NCBI RefSeq assembly: GCF_024347595.1
Contig: NZ_AP025507.1
Coordinates: 310,001 to 374,000, forward strand
From: Vibrio pomeroyi
GTDB lineage: Bacteria; Pseudomonadota; Gammaproteobacteria; Enterobacterales; Vibrionaceae
DNA length: 64,000 nt
Direction: 5' to 3'
The position numbers were made by a program, and so were the translations under genes. How positions within the stretch are numbered: position 1 is the stretch's first letter; each line of letters opens with the position of its first letter. This document shows, in pieces, positions 35,274 to 44,667 of this stretch. The notes below the pieces were generated by a model. The model made no database searches. It was not told the DNA's origin and worked only from the letters and a program-made list of their open reading frames with translations.

Positions 35274-36944
35274 ATGTGGGATAACATCGTTACACTGTCG
35301 GAAGATAAGCAACAAGTGATGGCATGTCTGCCGTCGGGGTTTGTGGTCGACGCAAGCTTTGACAATAAGACTCTGCCACCAGCCTTAGAAGCTTTGAGCG
35401 CATCTAACTATTTTCTTTTTGAAGATGAGGTGCTGCGTTTTGTGACTCTTGCAAAAGAGGGCAAGGGGGAAGCTTATGAAGGAATCTTGATTGCAGAAGT
35501 TCGTAATGCCAGTGTCACGGTTGAGCTGACTGATGATGAGATGCTAGCAAGTCTAGTCGTCACTGGTCCGTATAATGGACACCCGCTACGCGGTAGCGAC
35601 ATCATTCATTGTTTAGCACAAGCTCACATCACAAAGGGAATTAATAAGTTAGCGCTCAGAAAAGTATTGATGATGAGTAGCAAACTTAAGCCCGGAGAAA
35701 AGTTTACGCAACCCGTCGCCAAGGGAACACAACCCGTAAAAGGTAAAGACGCAAAGTTCGCGGCCTTGGTTGAAGACATTACTCGACAAGTTTTGAAACC
35801 TCGCAGTAAAGACGAAGGCAAGATTGATATGCGAGACTTGGGAGAAACCATTACCGTTGGTCAAAACGACCAGTTAATGAAACGCACTCCCGCGACTAAG
35901 GGCATCGCTGGCTTTACCGTCCAAGGTCGTATTATCCCGCCACTTCCTGGACAAGACAGTTTAATCAAGCCTGGCAAGGGCACCTACATTTCTCCTGATG
36001 ACCCCAACTTATTACTCGCCTCTTATCCCGGATTACCCATCATCAAAGATCGCACCATTGAAGTCGATGACGCCTTATGTGTTAGCAATGTTGATGTTTC
36101 CACCGGACACGTCAAATTCAAAGGCAATGTGTTTGTCTCTGGCAACATTGAACCGGGAATGATTGTGAAAGCGACCGGTAGTATTACGGTGGGTGGTTTT
36201 ATTGAATCGGCTGAAGTTCAGGCTCAAGGTGATATCAAAGTCGCAAAAGGCATTATCGGCCACACCACCAAAGAGGGTGAAGCGAAAAGCTGTAAGGTAT
36301 TCAGCAAAGGTTCCATCACCGCGAGCTACGCTCAGAATGCAGAGCTAAAAACCGCCGGTGACATTCGACTTGGCGTGCACAGCATGAGTAACGACATTCG
36401 CTGTGGAGACAATCTTGTCGTAATGGATACCATGAAGAAGCATGGCACGCTCAGTGGTGGCGAAGCCAAAGTCGGTGGAAAGGTCGAATGTGTATTCTTA
36501 GGTGTAGAAGGAGACACGGCAACTAAGGTTCATGGTTTTGCTCGTTACGATGGATACCGACAGAAAATTGCTGAACTAAAGGAAACCTATAAACACACCC
36601 AAGAGCAAACAATGGACGTGATTCGCCAAGAACTCGAATTTAAGAAGCGACCAAAAGCTGAGAGAAGCGAAGAGCAAGCGTTGGAAATAGAACAACAACG
36701 AGAAAAGAATAACCAAGCGATTGAAAACACCAAATCACAATTGGATACGCTTGAGGCGGAATTTGAAACCAACCTTGCTGAATGCACAGTTGAAGCGCAC
36801 GAAAAAGTGTATACCCGCGTGACGATTCAGTTTGGTGATGAAACAGTAACAACCAAGCGAACTCACGGCGGAAGTGTTTTCTCATTCAACCAATATGAGA
36901 TTCAGTGTTCGTTTAAGATGGAGCAAGAAGACATTGCTTTGTAG
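35274..36944 (+). CDS. FapA-like DUF342 polymerising beta-helix protein
   Basis: The 556-residue protein has the DUF342/FapA core from about 190 to 410. Successive short beta repeats such as GHVKFKGNVFVSGNIEPGM and VKATGSITVGGFIESAEV are followed by a coiled coil (about 430-500, rich in E, Q and K). FapA-type proteins have a bactofilin-like right-handed beta-helix; roles proposed include polar localisation and cell-envelope organisation. No signal peptide. It is monocistronic, ending at a strong terminator. The ATG follows AGGGATAC at some distance. Confidence 0.82.
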   Translation: MWDNIVTLSEDKQQVMACLPSGFVVDASFDNKTLPPALEALSASNYFLFEDEVLRFVTLAKEGKGEAYEGILIAEVRNASVTVELTDDEMLASLVVTGPYNGHPLRGSDIIHCLAQAHITKGINKLALRKVLMMSSKLKPGEKFTQPVAKGTQPVKGKDAKFAALVEDITRQVLKPRSKDEGKIDMRDLGETITVGQNDQLMKRTPATKGIAGFTVQGRIIPPLPGQDSLIKPGKGTYISPDDPNLLLASYPGLPIIKDRTIEVDDALCVSNVDVSTGHVKFKGNVFVSGNIEPGMIVKATGSITVGGFIESAEVQAQGDIKVAKGIIGHTTKEGEAKSCKVFSKGSITASYAQNAELKTAGDIRLGVHSMSNDIRCGDNLVVMDTMKKHGTLSGGEAKVGGKVECVFLGVEGDTATKVHGFARYDGYRQKIAELKETYKHTQEQTMDVIRQELEFKKRPKAERSEEQALEIEQQREKNNQAIENTKSQLDTLEAEFETNLAECTVEAHEKVYTRVTIQFGDETVTTKRTHGGSVFSFNQYEIQCSFKMEQEDIAL

Positions 36945-36997
36945 CCTATCTTCATAAGATAAAGCGATACATGGCCTAAGTGCCAAGACTGACAAAT

Positions 36998-37029
36998 AAA
37001 AAAGGGGGAGCAGATGCTCCCCCTTTTTA
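36998..37029. terminator. Strong terminator after the DUF342 gene
   Basis: AAAAAGGGGGAGC and GCTCCCCCTTTTT pair around AGAT, with A and T tails on either side. The IS element begins 9 nt beyond. Confidence 0.9.
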
Positions 37030-37077
37030 GTTTCTATTGTCCCGTCCTGAAATGTGTTTACACATTGAGGACGAATT

Positions 37078-37482
37078 ATGACTACTTCAAATAATACCTA
37101 CGTTAAGCGCACTCAGCGTGATTACACACTAGGCTTTAAATTACAGGTCGTCGCCGCTGTAGAAAGAGGCGATATGACATATAAACAAGCCCAAACCATT
37201 TATGGTATCCAAGGCCGCTCAACTGTTTTAACTTGGCTTCGAAAGCACGGTAAGATGAATTGGGCGCAAACTCCAAGGATGAACACCATGCACCAATCAA
37301 CTAATCCTAAAGAGTCACCAGCACAAAAAATAAAACGCCTTGAAAAAGAGTTAGAAGACGAAAAAATAAAGAATCTCTTTTTAAATAGAGTGGTTGATAT
37401 TCTTGATGCTGAACACGGAACTAGCCTCAGAAAAAAGTATCTCGCCAAGGAGCAAGAAGCCTTCAAAAACAGGAAGGTATAA
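37078..37482 (+). CDS. IS3-family transposase OrfA
   Basis: The 134-residue protein has an N-terminal helix-turn-helix (YTLGFKLQVVAAVERGDMTY, then QAQTIYGIQGRSTVLTWLRKHG) for end binding and a leucine-zipper-like helix (KIKRLEKELEDEKIKNLFLNR, about 85-106) for dimerisation. Near its 3' end the heptamer A-AAA-AAG sits in the zero frame, where ribosomes slip back one base to make the OrfAB transposase. Confidence 0.92.
   Translation: MTTSNNTYVKRTQRDYTLGFKLQVVAAVERGDMTYKQAQTIYGIQGRSTVLTWLRKHGKMNWAQTPRMNTMHQSTNPKESPAQKIKRLEKELEDEKIKNLFLNRVVDILDAEHGTSLRKKYLAKEQEAFKNRKV
37431..37437 (+). promoter_or_regulatory. Programmed -1 frameshift heptamer
   Basis: AAAAAAG is read as A-AAA-AAG in the orfA frame (codons at 37432 and 37435). 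The -1 frame is open from 37437 into orfB without a stop. This is the classical IS3-family slippery signal. Confidence 0.85.
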
Positions 37483-38315
37483 GTTTAGTTCGAGTATGTA
37501 AGTTATGCGGGATAACGAGACAAAGCGTTTATCAACAAGAAAAACGAGCTGTTCATCGCCAGTTGGAACTTAGACCCATCAAAAAAATGGTGTTAGATCT
37601 TAGACGTTATATGCCTCGGGTTGGTACTAGAAAACTCTACTTTTTGCTTAAACCAAAGTTGCAAGCACAAGGTATCAAGCTAGGTCGAGATGCTCTTTTC
37701 AACTACTTACGTGATGAACAATTATTGATCAGACCTAAACGTAGTTTTACAAAAACGACAAACAGTAAACATTGGATGAAAAAACATCCGAACTTATTAA
37801 AGAACTACAAACCATGCAATCCAGAAGGTGTGTTAGTCAGTGACATTACCTATATCCATTCAGATGAAGGGGTTCACTATCTCTCATTGGTAACGGATGC
37901 GTTTAGTCGGAAGATTATGGGCTACGAGCTGAGCAACGAGATGAAGTCGACGGATGTTGTGAAAGCGCTAGATATGGCTATCAAGGGACGTCAATATCAT
38001 CGTTCGTGTATCCATCACTCTGATCGTGGTCTCCAGTATTGCTCAGGTGTTTATCAAGATAAGTTGAAAAGTAGCAACATAATCCCCTCGATGACAGACG
38101 GTTATGACTGCTACCAAAATGCATTAGCAGAGAGAGTAAATGGAATACTGAAACAAGAGTTCTTGCTTGATAAATGTAAAAACCTCAGAGAGCTTAAACA
38201 ACTAGTAAAAGAGTCTATAAGTACCTATAACAATATGAGGCCGCACCTTAGTCTCAGGATGAAAACTCCAAATGAGGTGCATGAAAAAAGCCAACAGCTG
38301 ACGCTGTTGGCTTAG
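37437..38315 (+). CDS. IS3-family transposase OrfB, catalytic part (expressed as OrfAB fusion)
   Basis: The frame is open from the slippage site; the first internal start-like codon (TTG) is at 37563. The DDE residues are visible: D in LVSDITYIH, D in HHSDRGLQY, and E in NALAERVNGILKQE, with the usual spacing for the IS3 rve integrase domain. An HTH-like stretch (VCKLCGITRQSVYQQEKRAV) precedes it. Translation after frameshifting gives a transposase of about 412 residues. No internal stop is seen. Confidence 0.9.
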   Translation, partial: VSRQGARSLQKQEGISLVRVCKLCGITRQSVYQQEKRAVHRQLELRPIKKMVLDLRRYMPRVGTRKLYFLLKPKLQAQGIKLGRDALFNYLRDEQLLIRPKRSFTKTTNSKHWMKKHPNLLKNYKPCNPEGVLVSDITYIHSDEGVHYLSLVTDAFSRKIMGYELSNEMKSTDVVKALDMAIKGRQYHRSCIHHSDRGLQYCSGVYQDKLKSSNIIPSMTDGYDCYQNALAERVNGILKQEFLLDKCKNLRELKQLVKESISTYNNMRPHLSLRMKTPNEVHEKSQQLTLLA

Positions 38316-38383
38316 TAGAAATACTGTCAACGTATTTTAGGACGAGACATATAACATTCGCTGTTTTGAGCAAACGTTTTGAG

Positions 38384-40498
38384 TTAGCTCACCGCTCTTA
38401 CTTTGCCTTGTTTTAGGTCTGACAGCACTTGCGCTTTCGGACCATCGGCAATAATGCAGCCTTTCTCCATTACGATCACTCGGTCGACAATATCCAGCAT
38501 CGACGTTTTGTGTGTGATCAGAATTAACGTCTCGCTTGGAAGCAACTGGTTAAGCTGGTGCTTAATGTGCATCTCTGAACGGTTATCCATAGCACTGGTC
38601 GGTTCATCCATTAATAGCACAGGCGGACGACCTAGGAAGGCTCTGGCAATCGCAATCGATTGACGCTGACCACCAGAAAGTAACGCACCGCCTTCACCGA
38701 CTTGACGCTCTAAGCCTGCAGGATCTTGTTGAGTAAATGCAGTAACGCCAGCACGGTTAGCTGCATCCATCACATCGCGGTCATCCACTAAAGGACGACC
38801 AAGAGTGATGTTGTCTCTTACCGAACCATAGAACAGATTACTGTCTTGTGGCACACAGCCTATATTGCGTCGTACGTCGACATGGTGAAGTTGTTCCATG
38901 TCGGTGTCATCTATACGCACATGACCCTCTGTGGGCTTGTACAGGCCCATAATCAGGCGTTCTAGTGTGGTTTTACCTGAACCGATACGTCCAATGATCG
39001 CCACTTTCTCACCAGGTCTAATATGCAGAGTTAAATCTCTGATAGAAGCGACTGGTGAATCCGGGTAGTGGAAGGTCACTTTGTCGAGTGAGATATGACC
39101 TTGGATAATAGGTCGGTGGATGTAGCGCTTACCTTCTTCCTGTTCATCCGGCATCGACATAACTTGCTCAATCAACGTCATCGATGATTTTGCTTGGTTG
39201 TAACGAGTCGACAGCAACGACAGTTGAACAAGAGGACCAATCGCTCGACCACTCAACATGGTCGCAGCGATCAAGCCACCCATAGTAAGTTCACCTTCCG
39301 CAATTAAGTACACACCAAAAATGATCATGCCTACGTTGGTACTTTGCTGAACAAAGCCTGCCGTGTTTTGGATGCTGTCGGTAATGCGGCGACTTTTGAT
39401 ATTCCAGTTCGCCATGTGAGCAACGGCTTCCTCCCAACGGAATTGGAACTGGCTTTGCGCACTGAACAGCTTAACCGTTTCTAAGCCTGCCAAACTCTCA
39501 ATCAAGTTAGCGTATTTTTGAGAAGCAAGACGGGAGCCTTCTTCAATGGTACGACGAAGTGGGCCTTGAATTAATAGTGCGTAGACGATCAGCACGACCA
39601 CGCCAGCCACAGGAACAAACACCAAGTTGCCAGCCATTAACCAAATTAAGGCCAAGAACATCAGCGCGAAAGGCAAATCGATGAGCGAGCCAATGGTTGC
39701 TGAGGTAAAGAATTCACGAATGGATTCGAACTCTTGCAGGTTTTTAGCGAAAGCACCGACCGAAGCTGGCTTAGCTTCCATACGAATGCCCAATACTTTG
39801 CTGAAAAGCTTCGAGGAGATCAGGATATCGGATTTCTTACCTGCAACATCAATGAAGTAGCTTCGCATCAGCTTTAACAGCAGGTCGAACAGGAACACCA
39901 CAAAGATACCACTCGCCAACACCCATAAGGTTTCAAATGCGAGGTTAGGGACGACTTTGTCGTATACCAAACGTGTAAACATTGGCGCTGCAATGGCGAA
40001 GATGTTGATCAGAATGGAGGCGATCAACACATCACGATAGATGTTTTTAGATTCCCAAATCGTGCTCCAAAACCAGTGTCCTTTACGAGTTTTGAGAACC
40101 TCAGGTGAGCGTTCGTCGTAACGGAACTGTTTCTTTACTAAGAAGTAACGGCCGATGAATTGCTCTTTCAATTCTTCCATTGGAATGATGATTGGCACCA
40201 TTCCGCTTTCAGCCGTGATGATTTCCGCTTCTTGCTTTTCTAAATCGATACTGTTGAGAACACATGCCTCACCTTGTTTTAGCAGTAAAACGGCAGGCAG
40301 AATCAGGTGTGGAATGTTATCTAAGTCGGAACGGTTTTCTTTTGCTACTAATCCCGCACGCTCAGCAGAGCGTGGGAATAGGAAAGGGGTAAGCTTTCCA
40401 TCGGTTAGTGGCAACCCATTGATCAACGCTTCGGGCGAGTTAGCTAACCCGTAATACCGGCTAACGTAGATCAGTGAGTTCAATAGTGGATCTTGCAT
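38384..40498 (-). CDS. lapB: Type I secretion ABC transporter for an RTX adhesin (LapB-like)
   Basis: The 704-residue inner-membrane exporter has an N-terminal C39-like domain (1-130) without the catalytic cysteine (LLNSLIYVSRYYG replaces the Cys motif), so it recognises but does not cut its substrate. A membrane domain of six segments (about 160-440) follows. The ATPase has Walker A GRIGSGKTT, signature LSGGQRQS and Walker B VLLMDEPTSAMD. It is last in lapC-lapG-lapD-lapB. The partner outer-membrane channel (LapE/TolC type) and the adhesin itself are not in the window. Confidence 0.88.
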   Translation of the reverse strand: MQDPLLNSLIYVSRYYGLANSPEALINGLPLTDGKLTPFLFPRSAERAGLVAKENRSDLDNIPHLILPAVLLLKQGEACVLNSIDLEKQEAEIITAESGMVPIIIPMEELKEQFIGRYFLVKKQFRYDERSPEVLKTRKGHWFWSTIWESKNIYRDVLIASILINIFAIAAPMFTRLVYDKVVPNLAFETLWVLASGIFVVFLFDLLLKLMRSYFIDVAGKKSDILISSKLFSKVLGIRMEAKPASVGAFAKNLQEFESIREFFTSATIGSLIDLPFALMFLALIWLMAGNLVFVPVAGVVVLIVYALLIQGPLRRTIEEGSRLASQKYANLIESLAGLETVKLFSAQSQFQFRWEEAVAHMANWNIKSRRITDSIQNTAGFVQQSTNVGMIIFGVYLIAEGELTMGGLIAATMLSGRAIGPLVQLSLLSTRYNQAKSSMTLIEQVMSMPDEQEEGKRYIHRPIIQGHISLDKVTFHYPDSPVASIRDLTLHIRPGEKVAIIGRIGSGKTTLERLIMGLYKPTEGHVRIDDTDMEQLHHVDVRRNIGCVPQDSNLFYGSVRDNITLGRPLVDDRDVMDAANRAGVTAFTQQDPAGLERQVGEGGALLSGGQRQSIAIARAFLGRPPVLLMDEPTSAMDNRSEMHIKHQLNQLLPSETLILITHKTSMLDIVDRVIVMEKGCIIADGPKAQVLSDLKQGKVRAVS

Positions 40499-40516
40499 GC
40501 GATATAACCCTTACAA

Positions 40517-42427
40517 CTATTTATCAACAATGAAGCCTTGGAACACTTCTACGTAGTTATCAGATAGGATATCTAGCTGAGTTTGAGTTTCTATTCGAGA
40601 CGCGATGGTCGTTACGCCAAGGTTATGAGCCGTTCGTGAGATCGACGTTAGGGTAAATTTCTGTTTTTCGTCATCAAGGTTATGTGTGAATAGGTAATCC
40701 AGCTTCACATAACTTGGGCGGTATTCGTTGATGTAATCCAATGATTGGAAGTTTCGCCCGTAGTTGTCGACACCAAACACCGCTTCAGCGTTGCGAATGG
40801 TGTTACATAATAGCGCCGTGTAGTGCGGAACGTTGATGAAACAGTTTTCTGGAATCTCAAAGTGCAGCAGGTGAGCGACAGAGGCATTTTGTTCAAGCGT
40901 TTTGCCAATCCAGCGGATGAAGCTTGGCTGAGAAATACTGCTTGGTGAGATATTGATAGCGATTGGGCTAGTTACTTCATTGGCATTAAGCTTTTCAATC
41001 ATCTTCTCGATAACGTATTGGTCGAGAATGTGGCTCATTTCAAGCTGCTCTAGTGCGTATAGATATTGGTTCGCACCGTAACGGACACCGTCTTTCTCAA
41101 TCGCAGAGAACACCTCTTGGTGGTACGTTTTACCAAAGGCATTGTTTGCAGCCTGAAGACGGAAAGTGACTAGGTCGTTGATGATCGCTTCTTCAACCAG
41201 CATACGCCATTGCTGTTTACCCATTACCGCGCCGTGGTCGTCAGCGGTGACGTAGCCGTAAGCAAGCTCGCGGTTCGCCTTAGCACTTGAAAGTGCGTTA
41301 TCCACCAGCGACATGATTTCGGTACTGGTTTTACGCTTGTTGCTGTAGGTCACACCCAGTGCAATGTGTGGGTTTGCCATACCTGTTGGATCTGAACCTA
41401 GGCTTTGAATGCAATTTACGATGCTGCTAGCAACAAGTTTAAGTTCGCTTTCATCAATGTTTGGCATGATGAAACCAAATTCGTCACTAGAAATACGGGC
41501 GATGGTGATGTCTGGCGATGAAATAGAAGCTTGTAATTGTTCTGCCAGTTGGTGAACTAAGGAATCTCCTTCTTGGTAGCCTTTTTCATCGTATTCTTCG
41601 CTAATAAATTCCGCTTTCAGTACAGCCAAACCACCTAAGCTTGATTCTTCTAACCACTGAGTTAATTGAGACATGTAGTAAGCGCGGTTACCTAGTTGAG
41701 ACACAGGGTCGATATACGCTCTTTCTCGCAGCTTCTGAGCTTCCTTCGCTTGGTTCTTAAACGCCAATTCAACTTGAGTCGACATGTGGTTGATGCCATC
41801 GACCACTAAGATAAGATCTTTTGTTTTCGGACGAACCAGAGGCTCACCAAATTGATTCTTAGCGATCTGATCCATTTTGGTAATGATCAATGCTAATGGA
41901 CGCAGTGCTCGCTTGAGGATCCATGAAATCGACACCAAACCCAGTAGGAAGATCGATCCAAAGATGGTCAGTAGACGTGTGAATGCTTGCCAAAGTTGAT
42001 CATAAGCTGGACCCGGATGACTGACGATCTCAACCTCTGCTAGTTGCATCCAGCCACTGGTGATCACTCGGCGGTCATGAACTGGCTCAAACAAATTAAG
42101 GTTGGTAAACCACTGTGGTACGCCTGTTGATTTAACAGGGTATGAGCGGAGAATATCCTCGCCGCTGTCTAGGAAAATCAATCGAACGACGGAATAAGAA
42201 CTGCCATCAAACAGGGCGTTGATAACAGACTCCACCGCCACCTTGTCCTTTTCTTCGAGGTAAGGGGCGAGAGCCAGTCCAACAGTATTAATGGTATTAC
42301 TTACCTCAGAGCGTTGCTGCTCCTCTAAGTATCCACGGGTGGTATTGAATTCGATCATAAAAACTGACGTCATCAGCAGTATGAACACCGCAACCATCCC
42401 GACCACAAGCTGTTTATATAAAGTCAT
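40517..42427 (-). CDS. lapD: LapD-like c-di-GMP receptor (degenerate GGDEF-EAL)
   Basis: The 636-residue protein has an N-terminal membrane segment (about 7-26) and a LapD/MoxY periplasmic domain, with the LapG-capturing tryptophan likely W126 in TSGWMQLAEV. A second membrane segment (about 148-168) and a HAMP linker lead to cytoplasmic GGDEF and EAL domains. The GGDEF signature reads SSDEF and the EAL signature reads EIP, so both are probably catalytically dead and act as a c-di-GMP sensor. At high c-di-GMP it sequesters LapG and keeps the adhesin on the surface. It follows lapG by 5 nt. Confidence 0.9.
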   Translation of the reverse strand: MTLYKQLVVGMVAVFILLMTSVFMIEFNTTRGYLEEQQRSEVSNTINTVGLALAPYLEEKDKVAVESVINALFDGSSYSVVRLIFLDSGEDILRSYPVKSTGVPQWFTNLNLFEPVHDRRVITSGWMQLAEVEIVSHPGPAYDQLWQAFTRLLTIFGSIFLLGLVSISWILKRALRPLALIITKMDQIAKNQFGEPLVRPKTKDLILVVDGINHMSTQVELAFKNQAKEAQKLRERAYIDPVSQLGNRAYYMSQLTQWLEESSLGGLAVLKAEFISEEYDEKGYQEGDSLVHQLAEQLQASISSPDITIARISSDEFGFIMPNIDESELKLVASSIVNCIQSLGSDPTGMANPHIALGVTYSNKRKTSTEIMSLVDNALSSAKANRELAYGYVTADDHGAVMGKQQWRMLVEEAIINDLVTFRLQAANNAFGKTYHQEVFSAIEKDGVRYGANQYLYALEQLEMSHILDQYVIEKMIEKLNANEVTSPIAINISPSSISQPSFIRWIGKTLEQNASVAHLLHFEIPENCFINVPHYTALLCNTIRNAEAVFGVDNYGRNFQSLDYINEYRPSYVKLDYLFTHNLDDEKQKFTLTSISRTAHNLGVTTIASRIETQTQLDILSDNYVEVFQGFIVDK

Positions 42428-42432
42428 TGTAC

Positions 42433-43101
42433 CTACTCATCGTAATTGATAATGGGTTTGTTTAATTTTAGAGAGCGCTCACGGGAACGTAAGTCGTTCC
42501 ATAAGCTCAATCTTGAAGATTTCCCTGCTAACTTACCGCTGCCCGCTGCCGACTTGATTAACCAAAGATTTTTACCGTTGAAACTGTAAATTGGTCGTAA
42601 GTCTGGGCGTTTGGAACCTCGTTTTATCTCAGGGTTTAAGTTGTCTAAAATTAGTGGCTCTGCACTGGGTGTTGAGTAGTACGCCAACACCATGTGGAAT
42701 TGGTTCAACTCAAGTGCTTTTACGTACACTAATCGTAATTTCTTATCTGGGACGCCAAGCTCGAGCAAAGAGAAGTATTTTGCGATAGTGAAGTCTTCAC
42801 AGTCACCGGCATTACTGCCTAAAAACTCCAGTGGTGTTGCCCAGTAGTCGTTCTTTCCCCACAAAATGGTGTCGTCGACAAAGTACATCTGGTTGAAGAA
42901 CTGGTTTACCGACCTGAGTTTCTCTTTCTCACTCAATCCGTCGTAAGACGTCATGTTTGAGCGCCATGTCGCCACTCGTTTTCCGGCTCTGTCACCGTAG
43001 GTTTTGGTGACCGCATCTATCCACCGTTGATCGCTCTTGTTGAGCGCCACAGAGGTAAAAGAGGTGAGGACTAGCAATAACAGCGAAATCCGAGACTTCA
43101 T
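42433..43101 (-). CDS. lapG: LapG-like periplasmic cysteine protease
   Basis: The 222-residue protein of the bacterial transglutaminase-like C93 family has an N-terminal signal (cleavage about 20) and the catalytic triad C101 (GDCEDF), H136 (NQFHMVL) and D153 (ILDNLNPE). It trims the N-terminus of a large cell-surface adhesin and releases biofilm cells. It is controlled by LapD. The gene is tightly packed with lapD and 59 nt after lapC. Confidence 0.9.
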   Translation of the reverse strand: MKSRISLLLLVLTSFTSVALNKSDQRWIDAVTKTYGDRAGKRVATWRSNMTSYDGLSEKEKLRSVNQFFNQMYFVDDTILWGKNDYWATPLEFLGSNAGDCEDFTIAKYFSLLELGVPDKKLRLVYVKALELNQFHMVLAYYSTPSAEPLILDNLNPEIKRGSKRPDLRPIYSFNGKNLWLIKSAAGSGKLAGKSSRLSLWNDLRSRERSLKLNKPIINYDE

Positions 43102-43160
43102 GGCCTCTGCTCTTGTCTGTTTGCTGTGTATCGAAAGGCGTTGTTAAACATCAAACGTCC

Positions 43161-44552
43161 TTACTCTTTTAGTGCGTTGTTTTGAGCGCTTAATATTGGC
43201 TTCAACATGTACTCAAGCACGGTTCTTTTACCCGTGATGATGTCGACAGAGGCCGTCATTCCCGGAATGATTGGCAGTTCTTCGTTTTTACCAAAATTGT
43301 GTTTTTCGGTGCGTACACGCACGATGTAGAAGCTGTTGCCTTCTTCATCTTGGGTGGTATCGGCGCTGATGTGCTCTAACACACCTTCTAGACCACCGTA
43401 TTTTGTGAAGTCGTAAGCACTGAATTTAACTATGGCTGTCAGTTCTGGGCGCAGGAAGGCGATGTCTTGAGGAGCGATTTTTGCTTCGACCAATAGAGAA
43501 TCTTCAGTCGGTACAATCTCAACGATGTCCATGCCCGGTTGGATAACACCGCCTACGGTATTAATGCCAAGCGTTTTGACGGTTCCGGTTACTGGAGAAA
43601 CCACCACGGTACGATTTACTCTGTCTTCAAGGCCAACGGCCGATTCGGTCAGTGCAGAAAGTTTGTCTTGTGCTTGATTGAGTTTTTCTTGTTGTTCTGA
43701 GCGGAAGTTCAACGCGGCATCAATACGGCTGAGCATGGATTCTTTGATGGCTGAACGTAGAAGAGGGACTTTGAGTTCGCTTGAGGTCATTTCTCGGCGA
43801 GTGTCGTTTACTTGTCTTTGGAGCTTTAGTAGCTCAATGCGTGGTACCACACCTTCATCAGCAAGGGGTTTGGTGATATCCAGTTCTTGGCGAGCAAACT
43901 GGTAGCTCTGTTTTAGGTTGCGGACACGTGCTTTAATTTCGACAAGGTCTTGTTGTTTTTGTTCAACCTGTTGATCAAAAACGGAAAGTTGATTTTTTAG
44001 GTTGTTAAGGTCTTGGCGGTATTCTGCTTTTTGACGATTAACCAGTTGCGGTTGAAGCTCGTAGAACTTAGGTGGGAAGGCAAGCTTGCCGTAATCGAGA
44101 GTGACACTTTTCTTCCACTCTTTTTCAGAGAAATCTTCGTTAATAACCACACTGGTTAACGAAGCAGAGAGCATTAACACATTGGCGGTTAAGTTTGCGA
44201 CCTGTTGTTCACGCTCACGGAAGTCTGAACGGAATCGAGTGTCATCGATCAAAAGTAGTTGCTGGCCTTTTTGAACTTGTTGACCTTCTTTTACTAAGAT
44301 CTCTTTAACTAGGCCACCCTCAAGGTTTTGCACCACTTGGATTTGGGAAGAGGGGATGACCTTGCCTTGGCCAACGGTGACTTTGTCTATTTCAGCCCAA
44401 GCGGACCACCCAATAGCAGCAATAAAAAACAGAACGATCACCCACAACATAATACGCGCACTGGTCGGCGTATTGAGGAGTAGTGCCGCGGTTTTATCGT
44501 CGACGTACTCTAGTTCGGTTTCGTTCAATTTGCTGAAATTCTTCTGGCTCAT
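43161..44552 (-). CDS. lapC: HlyD-family membrane fusion protein of type I secretion (LapC-like)
   Basis: The 463-residue protein has a short cytoplasmic N-terminus, one membrane segment (about 33-53), a long periplasmic coiled-coil hairpin (about 95-295) and lipoyl/barrel parts, with IEIVPTEDSLLVEAKI and GMTASVDIITGKRTVLEYML typical of the HlyD C-terminal signature. It bridges the ABC exporter to an outer-membrane channel. It is the first gene of the operon; the ATG follows AAGGACTG. Confidence 0.88.
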   Translation of the reverse strand: MSQKNFSKLNETELEYVDDKTAALLLNTPTSARIMLWVIVLFFIAAIGWSAWAEIDKVTVGQGKVIPSSQIQVVQNLEGGLVKEILVKEGQQVQKGQQLLLIDDTRFRSDFREREQQVANLTANVLMLSASLTSVVINEDFSEKEWKKSVTLDYGKLAFPPKFYELQPQLVNRQKAEYRQDLNNLKNQLSVFDQQVEQKQQDLVEIKARVRNLKQSYQFARQELDITKPLADEGVVPRIELLKLQRQVNDTRREMTSSELKVPLLRSAIKESMLSRIDAALNFRSEQQEKLNQAQDKLSALTESAVGLEDRVNRTVVVSPVTGTVKTLGINTVGGVIQPGMDIVEIVPTEDSLLVEAKIAPQDIAFLRPELTAIVKFSAYDFTKYGGLEGVLEHISADTTQDEEGNSFYIVRVRTEKHNFGKNEELPIIPGMTASVDIITGKRTVLEYMLKPILSAQNNALKE

Positions 44553-44667
44553 AACAGTCCTTGTTTGCTAAATAAAAGTGCAAGCCTATTGAGTGTATTC
44601 TTACTTTTGATAAATGTTAAGATTTTGCTCCTTTAAATCTTTGAATTTATATATTTTTTAGATTCTA

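Larger units (their letters stand above)
37038..38349 (+). mobile_element. Complete IS3-family insertion sequence, 1312 bp
   Basis: The left end starts TGTCCCGTCCTGAAAT and the right end, read in reverse, TGTCTCGTCCTAAAAT; the imperfect inverted repeats run for about 28 bp. A 3-bp direct repeat TAT flanks the element (37035-37037 and 38350-38352), the target duplication. It holds two overlapping frames, orfA and orfB, joined by a frameshift heptamer at 37431-37437. Both frames are open and the DDE residues are present, so it looks intact and recently active. It sits between the DUF342 terminator and the 3' end of the Lap transporter gene, disrupting no gene. Confidence 0.93.

Noticed and set aside
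37563..38315. Independent orfB starting at TTG 37563
   Set aside because: The frame is open back to the frameshift heptamer, so the catalytic protein is better explained as an OrfAB fusion.
39318..39329. ATGATCATGC inside lapB as a RctB site
   Set aside because: It lies in coding sequence and lacks the AAGC flank on the proper side; a single short match is expected by chance.
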